Source: DATFTE01 sp963840665 | GTDB taxonomy: Bacteria; Acidobacteriota; Terriglobia; Terriglobales; Acidobacteriaceae | DNA length: 64,000 nt | Assembly: GCA_963840665.1 (NCBI GenBank) | Contig: CAWIZO010000006.1 | Location: forward strand, 558,001-622,000 | Reading direction: 5' to 3' | Part shown: in pieces, positions 1-9,913 of the stretch | Layout of the letters: the number at the start of each line of letters is the position of its first letter | How positions within the stretch are numbered: position 1 is the stretch's first letter | Translations under genes and position numbers: made by a program | The notes under the pieces: generated by a model | The model's input: only the letters and a program-made list of their open reading frames with translations | Databases searched by the model: none | What the model was told of the DNA's origin: nothing

Positions 1-82
1 AGAAAACATCTCCGCCAAACCTTCGTGAGTGGCTTGCATCCTAGTGCTCGTAAGAACTTATCCCTACGTGGAGGCATCCATC

Positions 83-445
83 ATGAAAGTTCGCAATCGC
101 AAAGCGTTGCTCAGCATGCTTATGGGTACGGGACTCTATCTGCTTGATCCACTTCGTAACCGTTTGGCGGACCGGCTCGACGATCTCAGCGACCGTGCGC
201 AGGATACGTATGAGACGGCGAGCGACCGGTTGGGCCGGGCCACGCGCGTGATCCGGGGTGATGACAACCGCGGAATCAGCACTACCACCGCCGTTCTCAT
301 CGGCATGGGAATTGGCGTTGGAGTCGGCCTGCTCTTCGCTCCCGCCACCGGAGAAGAGACTCGCAGCAACCTGGCGGGCAAGGTTCATGACTTCGGCGAC
401 AAAATCCGGGATCGAGCGAACACAGCCACAGGAACGAGCTACTAG
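83..445 (+). CDS. YtxH domain-containing small protein
   Basis: A 120-residue protein of the YtxH (general stress / gas-vesicle-like) type. After a basic N terminus it has an amphipathic charged helix (about residues 25-60). It then has a glycine-rich hydrophobic segment (GMGIGVGVGLLFAP, about residues 79-95), which is the hallmark of the family, followed by another charged amphipathic helix. A GTG lies 54 bases upstream in frame, but the ATG at 83 has a GGAGG sequence about 8 bases before it and is preferred. The stop overlaps by a few bases the stop of the convergent gene on the other strand. The family is usually membrane-associated and stress-linked; its molecular role is unknown, so none is assigned. 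Confidence 0.8.
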   Translation: MKVRNRKALLSMLMGTGLYLLDPLRNRLADRLDDLSDRAQDTYETASDRLGRATRVIRGDDNRGISTTTAVLIGMGIGVGVGLLFAPATGEETRSNLAGKVHDFGDKIRDRANTATGTSY

Positions 446-1561
446 TTGCTGAGGGCCGGATCTCCTGGCATCGGATGCGACGCCTGATCGGCATGCGGTA
501 CCAGTTGACGGTAGGTGGAGTTGGGTACGCTGGTATTCCAGTGGCCGGAGGTCTTGGCGTACCCAACCATTCCAAAAAGCAACGCGGCGATTCCCGCCGC
601 CATTGCCCAGACTGGCGTGTGCCGGCGTGAATTCCACGCTGACAATCGAAGTGCGCCTTCTGCTGGGCACGCCGCTACGCACTCCAGACAGCCCGTACAC
701 TCGGCGGACTTGATGGTTACCAGTTTGTCCACCGACAGATGGGAGGGGCAAGCCTTCTCGCACTTTCCGCAATCGATGCAAGCGGAAGTCTCGCGCCGGA
801 TACGCATCGGGCTGAAGAACGATGCCAGCCCCAGCAAAGCGCCATAAGGACACAAATAGCGGCACCAGAAATTCTGCACCAATACGGAAGCCAGAACCAG
901 AACTCCGAGAACAATCGCTCCGGTCTCGCCCATAAAGCGGAAGAAGTCGAGCATCTTCACATCGGTGATGACGCCATAAGAACTGCGCATAAACCCGTCG
1001 ATCGCATGCGCTGACATCGTCGAAACCGCCCATACAAAAAAGCCCACTAAAAGGTATTTCAGGCTGCGCAAGCGGAAGATCGACCCAGCGCGGAAGCGTG
1101 AAATTCCCGCGAAACACCTTGCGTCCCGCGCGCCATAGATACTCCGAGATTGTTCCGACCGGACACAACCAACTGCAGAAGGCCTTGCGAAAAAGAAATG
1201 CGACAGAGACAAAAGTGATCAGCAGGAACATGGCTGCCGGATGCATGGCCGGTACGCGTCCTGTCAGCAGGAGGTACTTGAAGTTCATCATGCCCGCGAT
1301 CGGTAGCCAGCCTTCGACGCTGGCCGGGCGGTTTAACGAAGTCTTGAAACTCTGTGTTTCGAACTGTCGCACCCAGAAATAAAATGTTGCGCCCAAGTAC
1401 ACGTTCCAGAGCAAGAAAACAAATTGAAAGCTGCGACGCACGCGTTGCGAAACGTCTGGTTCGAGGCGCCGGACGAGTTTTTTCTTCGGGCCCCTGAGTG
1501 CCTTGACGACAAACGGATGAAAGTTCTGCGGCATGATTTCGGGTTGAATTTGGGTTGCCAT
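442..1561 (-). CDS. 4Fe-4S polyferredoxin membrane protein (NapH/CcoG-like), frameshifted
   Basis: A membrane-bound electron-transfer protein of the NapH/NosR/CcoG class. The N-terminal half carries transmembrane segments and a CSWLCPVG motif. The second half has a CRYLCPYGALLG motif, then two ferredoxin clusters (CIDCGKCEKACP and CTGCLECVAACP), and a last transmembrane helix near the C terminus. The reading frame changes near position 1069, where one extra base separates ...WVDLPL from RSLKYLL.... Removing that base gives one continuous protein of about 370 residues. ATG at 1561 is preceded by AGGTGAGG; a GTG nine bases upstream has no ribosome site. The electron donor and acceptor cannot be told from the neighbours. 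It is either a consensus error or a recent pseudogene; I favour error because both halves are fully conserved. Confidence 0.8.
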
Positions 1562-1731
1562 GGGCCTCACCTGCGTTCAATCTTAGCCAGCGAAATCACG
1601 GGAGGCTGTGACTTAGGTCACGGAGAGACCCGCCCCAATTCCATGTTGCAAACTATTGGCAACATGAGATTTACACTTGCCGCTCCCCTGCGGAAGTTTG
1701 CGCTGGAATGCCCTTGTGATACACCTTTAGC

Positions 1732-2496
1732 TTGCATTCGGGAACCGCACTCTTCCTTTTTGTCGCCGGCATGCTGGGCGGCGCCATAAATGCCGTCGCC
1801 GGCGGCGGCAGCTTCATTGCTTTTCCCGCCTTGGTGTTTACCGGCGTTCCTGCGATTCCCGCTAACGCCACGAATACCGTCGCGTTGTGGACCGGCATCG
1901 TCTTTAGCGGGGGAGCTTTCCGCGATCGTCTCGATGTTCCCCGACGCGTGATGATCCCCTTGCTTGTCACCAGCTTCATTGGAGGAGTCGCCGGCGCATT
2001 CTTGCTTCTTAAGACTCCCGAGCACACCTTTGCCAAAGTGCTGCCCTGGTTGATGGCGGGCGCAACCCTGCTCTTCATCTTTGGCAAGAAGTTGGCGCGG
2101 CGTGGGCCCTCGAGCGTGAGCCATGATGCGACCACAGCAGCGATCGTCGGAGCGTCTGTGTTTGAGCTCGGAGTCGCCGTGTATGGCGGTTACTTCGGCG
2201 GCGGAGTGGGCATCGTGAATCTCGCTATGCTGGCGGCGATCGGCATGACCGACATCCATGCGATGAATGCGTTAAAAAGCGTGTTGGGCAGCGCGATCAA
2301 CGGAGTCGCCGTCATAGTGTTCATCCTGAAACGGGCGGTCTTCTGGCCACAGGCGATCGTAATGATTGTGGGCGCGGCCGTGGGAGGCTATTTCGGTGCG
2401 CGCTATTCTCTGCGGCTCAACCCTGCGCTGATTCGATGGTTCGTGATACTCGTAGGTACAGGGATGTCGATTTATTTCTTCGTGAAGGCGTACTGA
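1732..2496 (+). CDS. Sulfite exporter TauE/SafE family membrane protein
   Basis: An integral membrane protein of 254 residues that fits the TauE/SafE (DUF81) family, which exports sulfite, sulfoacetate or other small organic anions. Evidence is the glycine-rich first helix with GMLGGAINAVAGGGSF, the NATNTVALW stretch after it, and the repeat of the same topology in the second half (GGYFGGGVGIVNLAML, then NALKSVLGSAINGVA). About eight hydrophobic segments are visible. The start is TTG at 1732, since an in-frame stop lies just upstream and the next ATG (1770) would cut into the first helix. The substrate cannot be assigned. It stands alone between two genes of other roles. Confidence 0.88.
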   Translation: MHSGTALFLFVAGMLGGAINAVAGGGSFIAFPALVFTGVPAIPANATNTVALWTGIVFSGGAFRDRLDVPRRVMIPLLVTSFIGGVAGAFLLLKTPEHTFAKVLPWLMAGATLLFIFGKKLARRGPSSVSHDATTAAIVGASVFELGVAVYGGYFGGGVGIVNLAMLAAIGMTDIHAMNALKSVLGSAINGVAVIVFILKRAVFWPQAIVMIVGAAVGGYFGARYSLRLNPALIRWFVILVGTGMSIYFFVKAY

Positions 2497-2504
2497 AAAA
2501 ACCA

Positions 2505-2574
2505 GGCCACGGATTCGCGCGGATTTTCACGGATCATTATTTTTATCTGTGGAAATCCGCGTAAATCCGTGGCC
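2505..2574. repeat. Long imperfect inverted repeat between convergent genes
   Basis: Arms of about 30 bases beginning GGCCACGGATT and ending AATCCGTGGCC surround a short AT-rich centre. It lies between the stops of the TauE-like gene and the convergent SnoaL-like gene. It could fold as a long hairpin and act as a bidirectional terminator, or be a copy of a dispersed palindromic repeat. The inner halves also contain CACGGATC and ATCTGTGG words, so each arm looks built of repeated short words. Confidence 0.75.
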
Positions 2575-2579
2575 AAGAC

Positions 2580-3053
2580 TTAGTCGATTGGCGAAGACAC
2601 GTGCTCGTGAACGATCAACCATTGACCGCTCTCTTTTTGCCAGATCACCGTCCAGCGAAACTGACTCATTTCCACCTTGCCTGAAGTTCGGGTCATGTCG
2701 CACTTCACGGTCGCGGTACCCCAAACCGCGTCTCCCGCTGGGTGAATCTGCGAGTCATCGTTCACTGTACAGGTCGCGACTTTGTAATCTCCCAGCTCTT
2801 TTTTGACTCCAGCCGAATACTCGTCCCAGCTGTTGTATTTCAGTGGAGCGATGTCATAGAAAGTGTGCGGGCCTTTCGCATAAAAGCCGGCGACGTTGTC
2901 GGTGTTGAGGGTGCTCCAGCCCGCCCAGATTTTTTCCATCAGGGTGCGGTCGGGAGCGCCGGGAGCCATCATCTTCTTTTTGGCTTCCTTGGTTTGAGAA
3001 ACGGCCGAAACCGCCAGCAGGCAGAGAATCAAGGTGAACAGACGGTAGCGCAT
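2580..3053 (-). CDS. Secreted SnoaL-like / NTF2-fold protein
   Basis: A 157-residue protein with a clear signal peptide (MRYRLFTLILCLLAVSAVSQ) followed by a single domain of the SnoaL/DUF4440 nuclear-transport-factor-2 fold. Typical marks are an early helix with 'WAGWSTLNTDNVAGFYA', a middle 'PLKYNSWDEYSAGVKKEL', and paired late strands (FRWTVIWQKESGQWLIVHEHVS). These domains bind small hydrophobic ligands or act as enzymes; no catalytic residues can be picked out here. The ATG at 3053 has a strong GGAGGG about 6 bases before it; longer upstream reading would run through the rplU promoter region. It is probably periplasmic. Its function is unknown. Confidence 0.8.
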   Translation of the reverse strand: MRYRLFTLILCLLAVSAVSQTKEAKKKMMAPGAPDRTLMEKIWAGWSTLNTDNVAGFYAKGPHTFYDIAPLKYNSWDEYSAGVKKELGDYKVATCTVNDDSQIHPAGDAVWGTATVKCDMTRTSGKVEMSQFRWTVIWQKESGQWLIVHEHVSSPID

Positions 3054-3103
3054 TCGATTTCCCTCCGGAATTCGGCAGCATTGTCGCACAAAGCCTCTTT
3101 CGT

Positions 3104-3133
3104 TTGACCAATTTCCACAGCGCACGCTAAAAT
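3104..3133 (+). promoter_or_regulatory. Sigma-70-type promoter for rplU-rpmA
   Basis: A TTGACC box (3104-3109) and a TAAAAT box (3128-3133) are separated by 18 bases, close to the housekeeping consensus. The predicted transcript has a leader of about 145 bases before the rplU ATG at 3287. That is long enough to hold an L21-type autoregulatory RNA structure, although I could not recognise a defined one. Confidence 0.55.
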
Positions 3134-3286
3134 AGCTGGGTTTGCCTGTACGCGCGGTTCCCCTCTGGAGCCGCCCGCATTCGTTGCCCGAAAGCGTCGA
3201 CGCGGAGAAAACAGCAAGCACAGGAAAAAGCAGGTCCCCGCATCGCCCCAGTGTGCGGCGGGTGGTCATTTGACGGAGGCAGAGCT

Positions 3287-3751
3287 ATGTACGCGGTCAT
3301 CCGCACCGGTGGCAAACAGTACCGTGTCGCGCCCGGCGATGTGATTCGGGTCGAGAACCAGAGCGGCGAGAATACGGTCGAGTTCAACGACGTGCTCGCA
3401 GTCTCTGGCGGGGAAGGCCAGATCGGCAAGCCGGCGGAAGCTCGCGTGGTGGGCGAAGTTGTCGAGCAGGGCCGTAGCCCCAAAATTCTCGTCTTCCACT
3501 ACAAGCGCAAGAAGCAATACAAGAAGCTTCGCGGGCATCGTCAGGGTTACACGGCGGTCCGCATTACAGAAATCAACTTCGACGGCCAGAAGTTCAGCGC
3601 GCCCGAACTTCCCAAGAAGCAGCCCAAGGTGAAGAAGGCAGCTCCCGAGGCTGAGGAAACGCACGTCGAGGCGAAGTCGAAGGCTCCCGCCAAGAAGAAA
3701 GCTGCGAAGAAGTCGGCCACCAAGAAAGCCGCGACCAAAAAGAAAAAGTAA
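3287..3751 (+). CDS. rplU: 50S ribosomal protein L21 with basic C-terminal tail
   Basis: Residues 1-103 are a standard bacterial L21 (MYAVIRTGGKQYRVAPGDV..., FHYKRKKQYKKLRGHRQGYT). It binds 23S rRNA in the large subunit. The remaining roughly 50 residues are an added tail rich in Lys, Ala and Pro (PAKKKAAKKSATKKAATKKKK) that resembles histone H1 tails; such tails are seen on L21 of other acidobacteria. ATG at 3287 follows GGAGG by a normal gap. The gene starts the rplU-rpmA pair, with rpmA 22 bases downstream, and has its own promoter. A GTG start 36 bases upstream is possible but lacks a ribosome site. Confidence 0.97.
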   Translation: MYAVIRTGGKQYRVAPGDVIRVENQSGENTVEFNDVLAVSGGEGQIGKPAEARVVGEVVEQGRSPKILVFHYKRKKQYKKLRGHRQGYTAVRITEINFDGQKFSAPELPKKQPKVKKAAPEAEETHVEAKSKAPAKKKAAKKSATKKAATKKKK

Positions 3752-3773
3752 CTGAGAATCGAGAACTGATTTT

Positions 3774-4037
3774 ATGGCACACAAAAAAGGGCAAGGCACA
3801 TCACGAAACGGCCGCGACTCTAACGCGCAGCGGCTGGGATTCAAAGCGTTCGGCGGACAGCTGGTGCCGGGCGGAACCATCATCGTGCGGCAGCGCGGAA
3901 CGCGCGTGAAGCCGGGCTTGAACGTCGGCCGCGGCAAAGACGACACTCTCTTCGCCAAAGTCACGGGACGCATCAAGTTCCTCGACAAGGGCGGTATGGG
4001 CAAGTTCGTCATGGTAGAGCCCCTCGAAGCGAAGTAG
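3774..4037 (+). CDS. rpmA: 50S ribosomal protein L27
   Basis: An 87-residue L27 that places its N terminus near the peptidyl-transferase centre. It starts directly with MAHKKGQGTSRNGRDSN, so there is no cleaved N-terminal extension of the type known in Firmicutes. The GQLVPGGTIIVRQRGT core and the GKDDTLFAKVTG segment are intact. It lies 22 bases after rplU and is followed by a strong hairpin terminator, so rplU-rpmA is a two-gene transcript and obgE, its usual neighbour, is likely transcribed separately. Confidence 0.98.
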   Translation: MAHKKGQGTSRNGRDSNAQRLGFKAFGGQLVPGGTIIVRQRGTRVKPGLNVGRGKDDTLFAKVTGRIKFLDKGGMGKFVMVEPLEAK

Positions 4038-4065
4038 CATTTCTGCGGAAGCTCTCCGCGCACAC

Positions 4066-4096
4066 AGCCTCGGCCCCGAGCCGAGGCTTTTGTGTT
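4066..4096 (+). terminator. Rho-independent terminator after rpmA
   Basis: AGCCTCGGC (4066-4074) pairs with GCCGAGGCT (4080-4088) over a 5-base loop. A TTTTGTGTT tail follows. It ends the rplU-rpmA transcript. Confidence 0.8.
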
Positions 4097-4183
4097 CGTA
4101 TAAGGGAAGCATGTTCGGGACAGTCGAGGCGGCTGTCCCTACGTGATTTTGACCAACGACTAACGACGAACGACCAAAGACCA

Positions 4184-5245
<1,062 letters not shown>

Positions 5246-5269
5246 TTACAGGTTGTTGATGAACATGCA

Positions 5270-5304
5270 AAAGAGGCGGCCGTTTTCGGTCGCCTCTTGT
5301 TTTT
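5270..5304 (+). terminator. Rho-independent terminator after obgE
   Basis: AAGAGGCGGCCG (5271-5282) pairs with CGGTCGCCTCTT (5287-5298) over a TTTT loop and is followed by GTTTTT. A smaller hairpin (CAACAACCT / AGGTTGTTG, about 5235-5258) precedes it. Confidence 0.85.
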
Positions 5305-5337
5305 GCTCGGTACTCGGTACTAAGTACTCGGTACTAA

Positions 5338-7611
5338 CTACGCATCCATCTGTGACGTGTGCTGGAAGTGATACTGCAAAATCTTCGCAGCCAGCGCCGG
5401 ATGAACGGCTGCCGTATCGGAAGAACTCGTGCGCACAATTTCTCCGCGGCAGACAACCTCCGCAGCCGATAAGCCCGCAATTTCCGCAGGCAGCACGAGA
5501 TTGATTTCCAACTGGGCATTCGCCGGAATCGCTTCTTCCGCGCGAAACAGCATGCCCGAGCGGCTGATGTTTTCGGTTGTGCCTTGGCGCCAGTTCTGTT
5601 CTCCGACCAGCCGATACTTCAGCGGCAAGTGAAGATCGAAACGTTGCGCGCGGAATGGAGAAGAAAGCTTCTGCCGGGTCCGGGCGAGGGGAGCGTGTGC
5701 AGCACGAGCAGACATGGAAACCTCCAGGGGAAGGGGTGTGTCGAGCATCTCCCGCACCTTCGCTTTCAAGGCGGGGAGCGTGAATGGCTTCTGGAGCAGC
5801 GTGATGCCTGCGTCCAGGGTGCCGTTATTGCCGATGGCATTCTCGGTGTAGCCCGACATGTAGAGCACTTTCGTTTCGGACCGCGCCGAGGAGATGTGTT
5901 GTGCCAGTTCCCGCCCATTCATTCCCGGCATGATGACATCCGTCAACAGCAGGTGAATGGGCCCCTCATGAACCTTGGAGATTTGTATGGCTGTGGCGCC
6001 TTCCGCGGCCTCGAGCACGCGATATCCCAGAAGTTCGAGATACTCGCGAGCCAGACGCCGCAGATTGCCTTCATCCTCGACCAGAAGGATGGTTTCGTAC
6101 GCGGGAGAAGATTTTGTAGGCGCCGCCTCGAGCGCGGGAGTGATGGGCTCGCCGAACTCGGTGACGCGCGGTAAATAGATCTTGAACGTCGTGCCGCGAG
6201 CGGGCTCGCTATTGACCCAGATGTATCCACCGCTTTGCTTCACAATGCCGTAGACCGTCGACAGGCCAAGCCCGGTTCCCTTCGGTCCCTTGGTGCTGAA
6301 GAAGGGTTCGAAGATGTGCGACTGCGTCTCCGCATCCATGCCCGTGCCCGTGTCGCTGATCGCCATCATCACGTATTCGCCGGCCTTCTGCGTGGGATGG
6401 AGATTCGCTGAACCGTCTTCGAGCGTGACATTGGCGCTCTCGATGGTGAGCTTGCCTCCGCGCGGCATGGCATCGCGCGCATTCACTGCGAGGTTCATGA
6501 TGACCTGCTCGACTTGTCCTGGATCAGCCTTGACCGATCCCAATTCAGGGCCCGGAATCATGACTAGCTCGATATCTTCGCCAATGAGCCGCGTCAGCAT
6601 CTTGACGTTCTCGGTCACGACAGCGTTGAGATCAAGCACCTTGGGCGCCAGCATCTGTTTGCGGCTGAATGCCAGCAGCTGCCGGGTCAAAGAGGTCGCG
6701 CGTCCGGATGCATTGGCGATTTCTTGAGCAGGGCCCCGAACCGATGGATCGTTGCCGATGCGGTCGAGCAGGAACTCGGAGTAACCCGAGATCACCATCA
6801 GCAGATTGTTGAAGTCATGAGCGATGCCACCCGCGAGGCGTCCGACGGCTTCCATTTTCTGCGCCTGGCGGAGTTGTTCTTCCAGAGCGCGATGTTCGGT
6901 CACGTCTTCGCTGAACAGCTCGAAAAAGATTTGTTTCGCTTCACCACGAATCGCGCGTCCTGAAAGGCGAACGGCAGTTGTTGTGCCGTCACTGCGACGC
7001 CAATCAGCCACTAATCCCGTGAATCTTTGCAGAGAGCGGAAGTGATCAGCCAATACAAACCACTCCTGCGAGTCGCTATAAAGATTGGCGAGATTCGTTC
7101 CTACGAGTTCCGACGCCGAGTCGTATCCCAACATGGTGACCAATGAGGGATTGGCGCTCTGCACGATGCCCGAGGAATCGCAGCGGCAAATGCCATACGG
7201 AGCATTCGTCACCAGCGACCGGAAATTAACTTCTGACCGCCGCAATCCTTCCTGCGCCGATCGCAAAGCGGCGTTGAACCAGCAAATCAGCAGCGCCACG
7301 AAAACAAAAAGCGCCAGATGTATGATGGCCTTGCGATAATCGTGTTCTGACTGCGCTCCGGCCAGAGAGAAATAAGCGCTGACAGTCAGTGCGAACGACG
7401 TCGCGACCAGTCCCGGCTTCCAGCCGCCATACCAGGCGCTGACCATGATGGCGACCGCAAAAACGACCAGTCGGCTTTCGACAACGTCGGAAAGAAGAAG
7501 CGCCGGAATCAGGGCCAAAATGATGCTGAGAACGGCAACGCCGTATCGGAGGATAGGGGCCCGACCCGGAGGAATGTAACGAGTGCGGAGAAGGGGGAGC
7601 TTCACTCGCAT
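5338..7611 (-). CDS. Membrane hybrid histidine kinase: PAS-HisKA-HATPase-REC-PilZ
   Basis: A 757-residue sensor. Residues 20-115 hold about four transmembrane helices (DUF4118/KdpD-like). Residues 122-240 are a PAS domain. HisKA has the phospho-acceptor His265 in GGIAHDFNN, and the ATPase domain has the N-box NARDAM (Asn377) plus DTGTGM and GTGLGLS. A receiver domain spans about 507-622 with Asp558 in LLLTDVIMPGMNG. A PilZ domain closes the protein (about 655-750); its NISRSG motif fits the N/DxSxxG of cyclic-di-GMP binders, but the RxxxR motif is degenerate (RAQR). The ATG at 7611 directly abuts GGAGGT, so the GTG at 7605, six bases from that site, may be the true start. It stands alone; no partner regulator is adjacent. 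Confidence 0.93.
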   Translation of the reverse strand: MRVKLPLLRTRYIPPGRAPILRYGVAVLSIILALIPALLLSDVVESRLVVFAVAIMVSAWYGGWKPGLVATSFALTVSAYFSLAGAQSEHDYRKAIIHLALFVFVALLICWFNAALRSAQEGLRRSEVNFRSLVTNAPYGICRCDSSGIVQSANPSLVTMLGYDSASELVGTNLANLYSDSQEWFVLADHFRSLQRFTGLVADWRRSDGTTTAVRLSGRAIRGEAKQIFFELFSEDVTEHRALEEQLRQAQKMEAVGRLAGGIAHDFNNLLMVISGYSEFLLDRIGNDPSVRGPAQEIANASGRATSLTRQLLAFSRKQMLAPKVLDLNAVVTENVKMLTRLIGEDIELVMIPGPELGSVKADPGQVEQVIMNLAVNARDAMPRGGKLTIESANVTLEDGSANLHPTQKAGEYVMMAISDTGTGMDAETQSHIFEPFFSTKGPKGTGLGLSTVYGIVKQSGGYIWVNSEPARGTTFKIYLPRVTEFGEPITPALEAAPTKSSPAYETILLVEDEGNLRRLAREYLELLGYRVLEAAEGATAIQISKVHEGPIHLLLTDVIMPGMNGRELAQHISSARSETKVLYMSGYTENAIGNNGTLDAGITLLQKPFTLPALKAKVREMLDTPLPLEVSMSARAAHAPLARTRQKLSSPFRAQRFDLHLPLKYRLVGEQNWRQGTTENISRSGMLFRAEEAIPANAQLEINLVLPAEIAGLSAAEVVCRGEIVRTSSSDTAAVHPALAAKILQYHFQHTSQMDA

Positions 7612-7757
7612 ACCTCCAAATGCTAGTCCCAGAAAGGGATTTGAGGAAGTTACGGTAGTTCATTTTGCTGTGGAAATGGACCCTGACCACCGGGATGAAC
7701 CTTCCTAGGCAACCTTAGGTGACGAAGTAGAACTGACTCGGTCTCACAACAAGACAC

Positions 7758-8453
7758 ATGAACATGGGCTTGTTTGGCGGAACCTTTGACCCAATTCATC
7801 GCGGGCACCTTGCCTTGGCGCGCGCCGCACTCGAGCGCTATTCACTCTCGCGCATTTACTTTGTGCCGGCGCATGTTCCCCCTCACAAACAGCGACAGCC
7901 CCTTTCTGACTACGTTCATCGCTATGCCATGGTGGCCCTCGCGACCGCCGAAGAGAAAGCGTTCGTGCCGTCTTTGCTGGAGGCTCCATCGACCTTGCCG
8001 CCAGCGGCCAAGACCGCATCGAATCAGCCCAACTACAGCGTCGACACCGTGCGGCGCCTGAAGTCGACTCTCAAGAAGAGCGACCAACTCTTCTTTCTGA
8101 TCGGGATCGATGCCTTCAACGACATTGCCAAGTGGCATCAAGCGGAAGCCCTTTTCCGCGAATGCGCCTTCATCGTCGCGAGCCGGCCCGGGTTTTCGCT
8201 GGCAGACGTGGCGAATGCCTTGCCGGAAAGTCTGCGTCCGGCGGCGACTGTTACGAAGCCGTTCGCCAAACAGCCGGCCAAGGGAGACCTGGTTTTGTCT
8301 GGTGTGAGAATCCATCTGCTGGACGGGGTCCATCAAGCGGTTTCCGCCACGAGCATTCGCGAGGCGGTCGCGGCGAAGAAACCGCTCGGCAAGTTGGTGG
8401 AACCTGCGGTGGCCGACTACATCAAGAAGATGAATCTGTACTCCGGTCGTTAG
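7758..8453 (+). CDS. nadD: Nicotinate-nucleotide adenylyltransferase
   Basis: Makes deamido-NAD from nicotinate mononucleotide and ATP, in NAD synthesis. The N terminus has the nucleotidyltransferase signature GLFGGTFDPIHRGHLALA, then FVPAHVPPHK, and the late ISATSIR-type motif appears as SATSIREAVA. The length of 231 residues is normal for the family. A region of about 20 residues (LLEAPSTLPPAAKTASNQPN) before YSVDTVRRLK is a small insertion. The gene sits upstream of rsfS and, further on, rlmH, an order common in bacteria. The ATG at 7758 is the second of two nearby possibilities; it places the nucleotide-binding loop at the expected position. Confidence 0.96.
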   Translation: MNMGLFGGTFDPIHRGHLALARAALERYSLSRIYFVPAHVPPHKQRQPLSDYVHRYAMVALATAEEKAFVPSLLEAPSTLPPAAKTASNQPNYSVDTVRRLKSTLKKSDQLFFLIGIDAFNDIAKWHQAEALFRECAFIVASRPGFSLADVANALPESLRPAATVTKPFAKQPAKGDLVLSGVRIHLLDGVHQAVSATSIREAVAAKKPLGKLVEPAVADYIKKMNLYSGR

Positions 8454-8540
8454 TCGATAGTCATTGGTCGTTAGTCAAACCCCGCGTTGCAAGCGCTTCT
8501 CAGCTACAATGGGTTTTACGAACGACCACCCAACCACCGC

Positions 8541-8939
8541 ATGAAAAAACTCGATCTTAGAAAGCAAGTCTCCGAAGCCATCCGCGCCTGCCAGGAAAAA
8601 AAGGCAGAAGAAATCACCGTACTGGAACTAGAGAAGGGATCGGGAGCATTCACCGATTACTTCGTGGTGTGCAGCGGAACCAATCCGCGGCAGATTCAGG
8701 CCATCGCCGATGAAGTGGAAGATCGCTTGAAAGAAGACGGGATGCGCCCCAACAACATCGAAGGCTACAAACAAGCCGAATGGGTCTTGCTGGATTACGT
8801 CGATTTCGTCGTCCACGTCTTCTCAGAGAAGGCGCGCAAGTATTACGATCTCGAACGCTTATGGAAATCGGCTAAGCGCCTGGAACCAGCGGAACTTTCG
8901 GCGCCACGCAAACGAGCCCCAGCGCGCAAAAGAGCGTAA
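8541..8939 (+). CDS. rsfS: Ribosomal silencing factor RsfS
   Basis: A 132-residue RsfS/YbeB/Iojap protein. It binds ribosomal protein L14 and blocks joining of the 30S subunit, saving energy in starvation. The conserved core is visible: TVLELEKGSGAFTDYFVVCSGTN, then QAIADEVEDRL, and EGYKQAEWVLLDYVDFVVHVFS. A basic tail (RKRAPARKRA) ends the protein. An in-frame TTG lies 54 bases upstream, but the ATG at 8541 matches the family start and is preferred. The stretch just upstream (about 8448-8478) carries the TAGTCATTGGTCGTTAGTC repeat words. Confidence 0.96.
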   Translation: MKKLDLRKQVSEAIRACQEKKAEEITVLELEKGSGAFTDYFVVCSGTNPRQIQAIADEVEDRLKEDGMRPNNIEGYKQAEWVLLDYVDFVVHVFSEKARKYYDLERLWKSAKRLEPAELSAPRKRAPARKRA

Positions 8940-8987
8940 GCGGACCCGTTCAAGACGATCTCTTCTCCGTCGTAAATCGTTTCGCAC

Positions 8988-9824
8988 ATGAACACTGACT
9001 CGTCTAATCCGCAATGGGGCGCTTCTTACCGCCTCGTCGCCGCGGAAAAATGGAAAGCCAAATCGGCCACTATGGGGCGTGCAGTCACGGAAGCCCTGGT
9101 TGAGTACGCTCAGCCCGCTCCCGGAATGCAGGTGCTTGATCTGGCCAGCGGCACCGGCGAGCCGGCGATCAGTCTGGCAGCGCGAGTCGGTTCGGGTCAC
9201 GTTACGGCTCTCGATTTGAGTCCAGAACTTCTCGGGATCGCCGACGAGAGAGCACGTGCGCGTGGCCTCACCAACTTCTCGACTCGCCAAGCTGACGCTC
9301 ACGATCTTCCGTTTCCCGACGACACCTTTGATCTTGCTACCTGTCGCTTCGGAGTGATGTTCTTCGCCGAATGCGATCGAGCATTGCATGAAACGCATCG
9401 CGTTCTCAAGGCGTCTGGCCGCGCCTGCTTTCTTGCGTGGGGACCATTTGATCAGCCTTATTGGTCCAGCACCATGGCCATTGTGCACAAACACGTTGGG
9501 GGATCGCTTCTGGCGCCGGGAGGCACTGACATGTTTTGCTTCGGCAAAGACGGTAGCCTGGCTCAATCCTTGAGAAGTGCGGGCTTCGAGAACGTAGAAG
9601 AAGAATCAAGGACTCTTCCATGGACGTGGCCCGGGACGCCAGAGGAAGTGTGGGAGTACGTGCGAAGCGTCTCAACGCCGTTCCGGCCGCTGCTGGACCG
9701 AGTTGCCAGCGAGAGGCGCGCGGAGATCGACTCTGAAGTTGTCGCAGCGATACAAAAATATTTCGACGGACAGAGCGTCAAGTTTGGTGTCACCGTTGTG
9801 CTCGCTTCGGGAAGAAAGACTTAG
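8988..9824 (+). CDS. Class I SAM-dependent methyltransferase (UbiE/MenG-like)
   Basis: 278 residues with a Rossmann methyltransferase core. Motif I is VLDLASGTGEPAISLA (about residues 47-62), followed by the acidic residue of motif II in VTALDLSPELL, RQADAHDLPFPDDTFD, and a CRFGVMFF post-II stretch. The family includes quinone and natural-product C-, N- and O-methyltransferases. The closest pattern is UbiE/MenG, but the C-terminal half (PYWSSTMAIVHKHVGG...) is not diagnostic, so the substrate is left open. It lies between rsfS and rlmH, spaced by 48 and 89 bases, so co-transcription is possible. It is not a usual member of that cluster. Confidence 0.87.
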   Translation: MNTDSSNPQWGASYRLVAAEKWKAKSATMGRAVTEALVEYAQPAPGMQVLDLASGTGEPAISLAARVGSGHVTALDLSPELLGIADERARARGLTNFSTRQADAHDLPFPDDTFDLATCRFGVMFFAECDRALHETHRVLKASGRACFLAWGPFDQPYWSSTMAIVHKHVGGSLLAPGGTDMFCFGKDGSLAQSLRSAGFENVEEESRTLPWTWPGTPEEVWEYVRSVSTPFRPLLDRVASERRAEIDSEVVAAIQKYFDGQSVKFGVTVVLASGRKT

Positions 9825-9913
9825 TCACAAAGTTATCTGTGCCTTGTTTGTCACCTCGCAAGTTAGGCTTCACTTCGCGGCATTCGTCCTCCCGGTGTGT
9901 TTAAATTCAAGTT

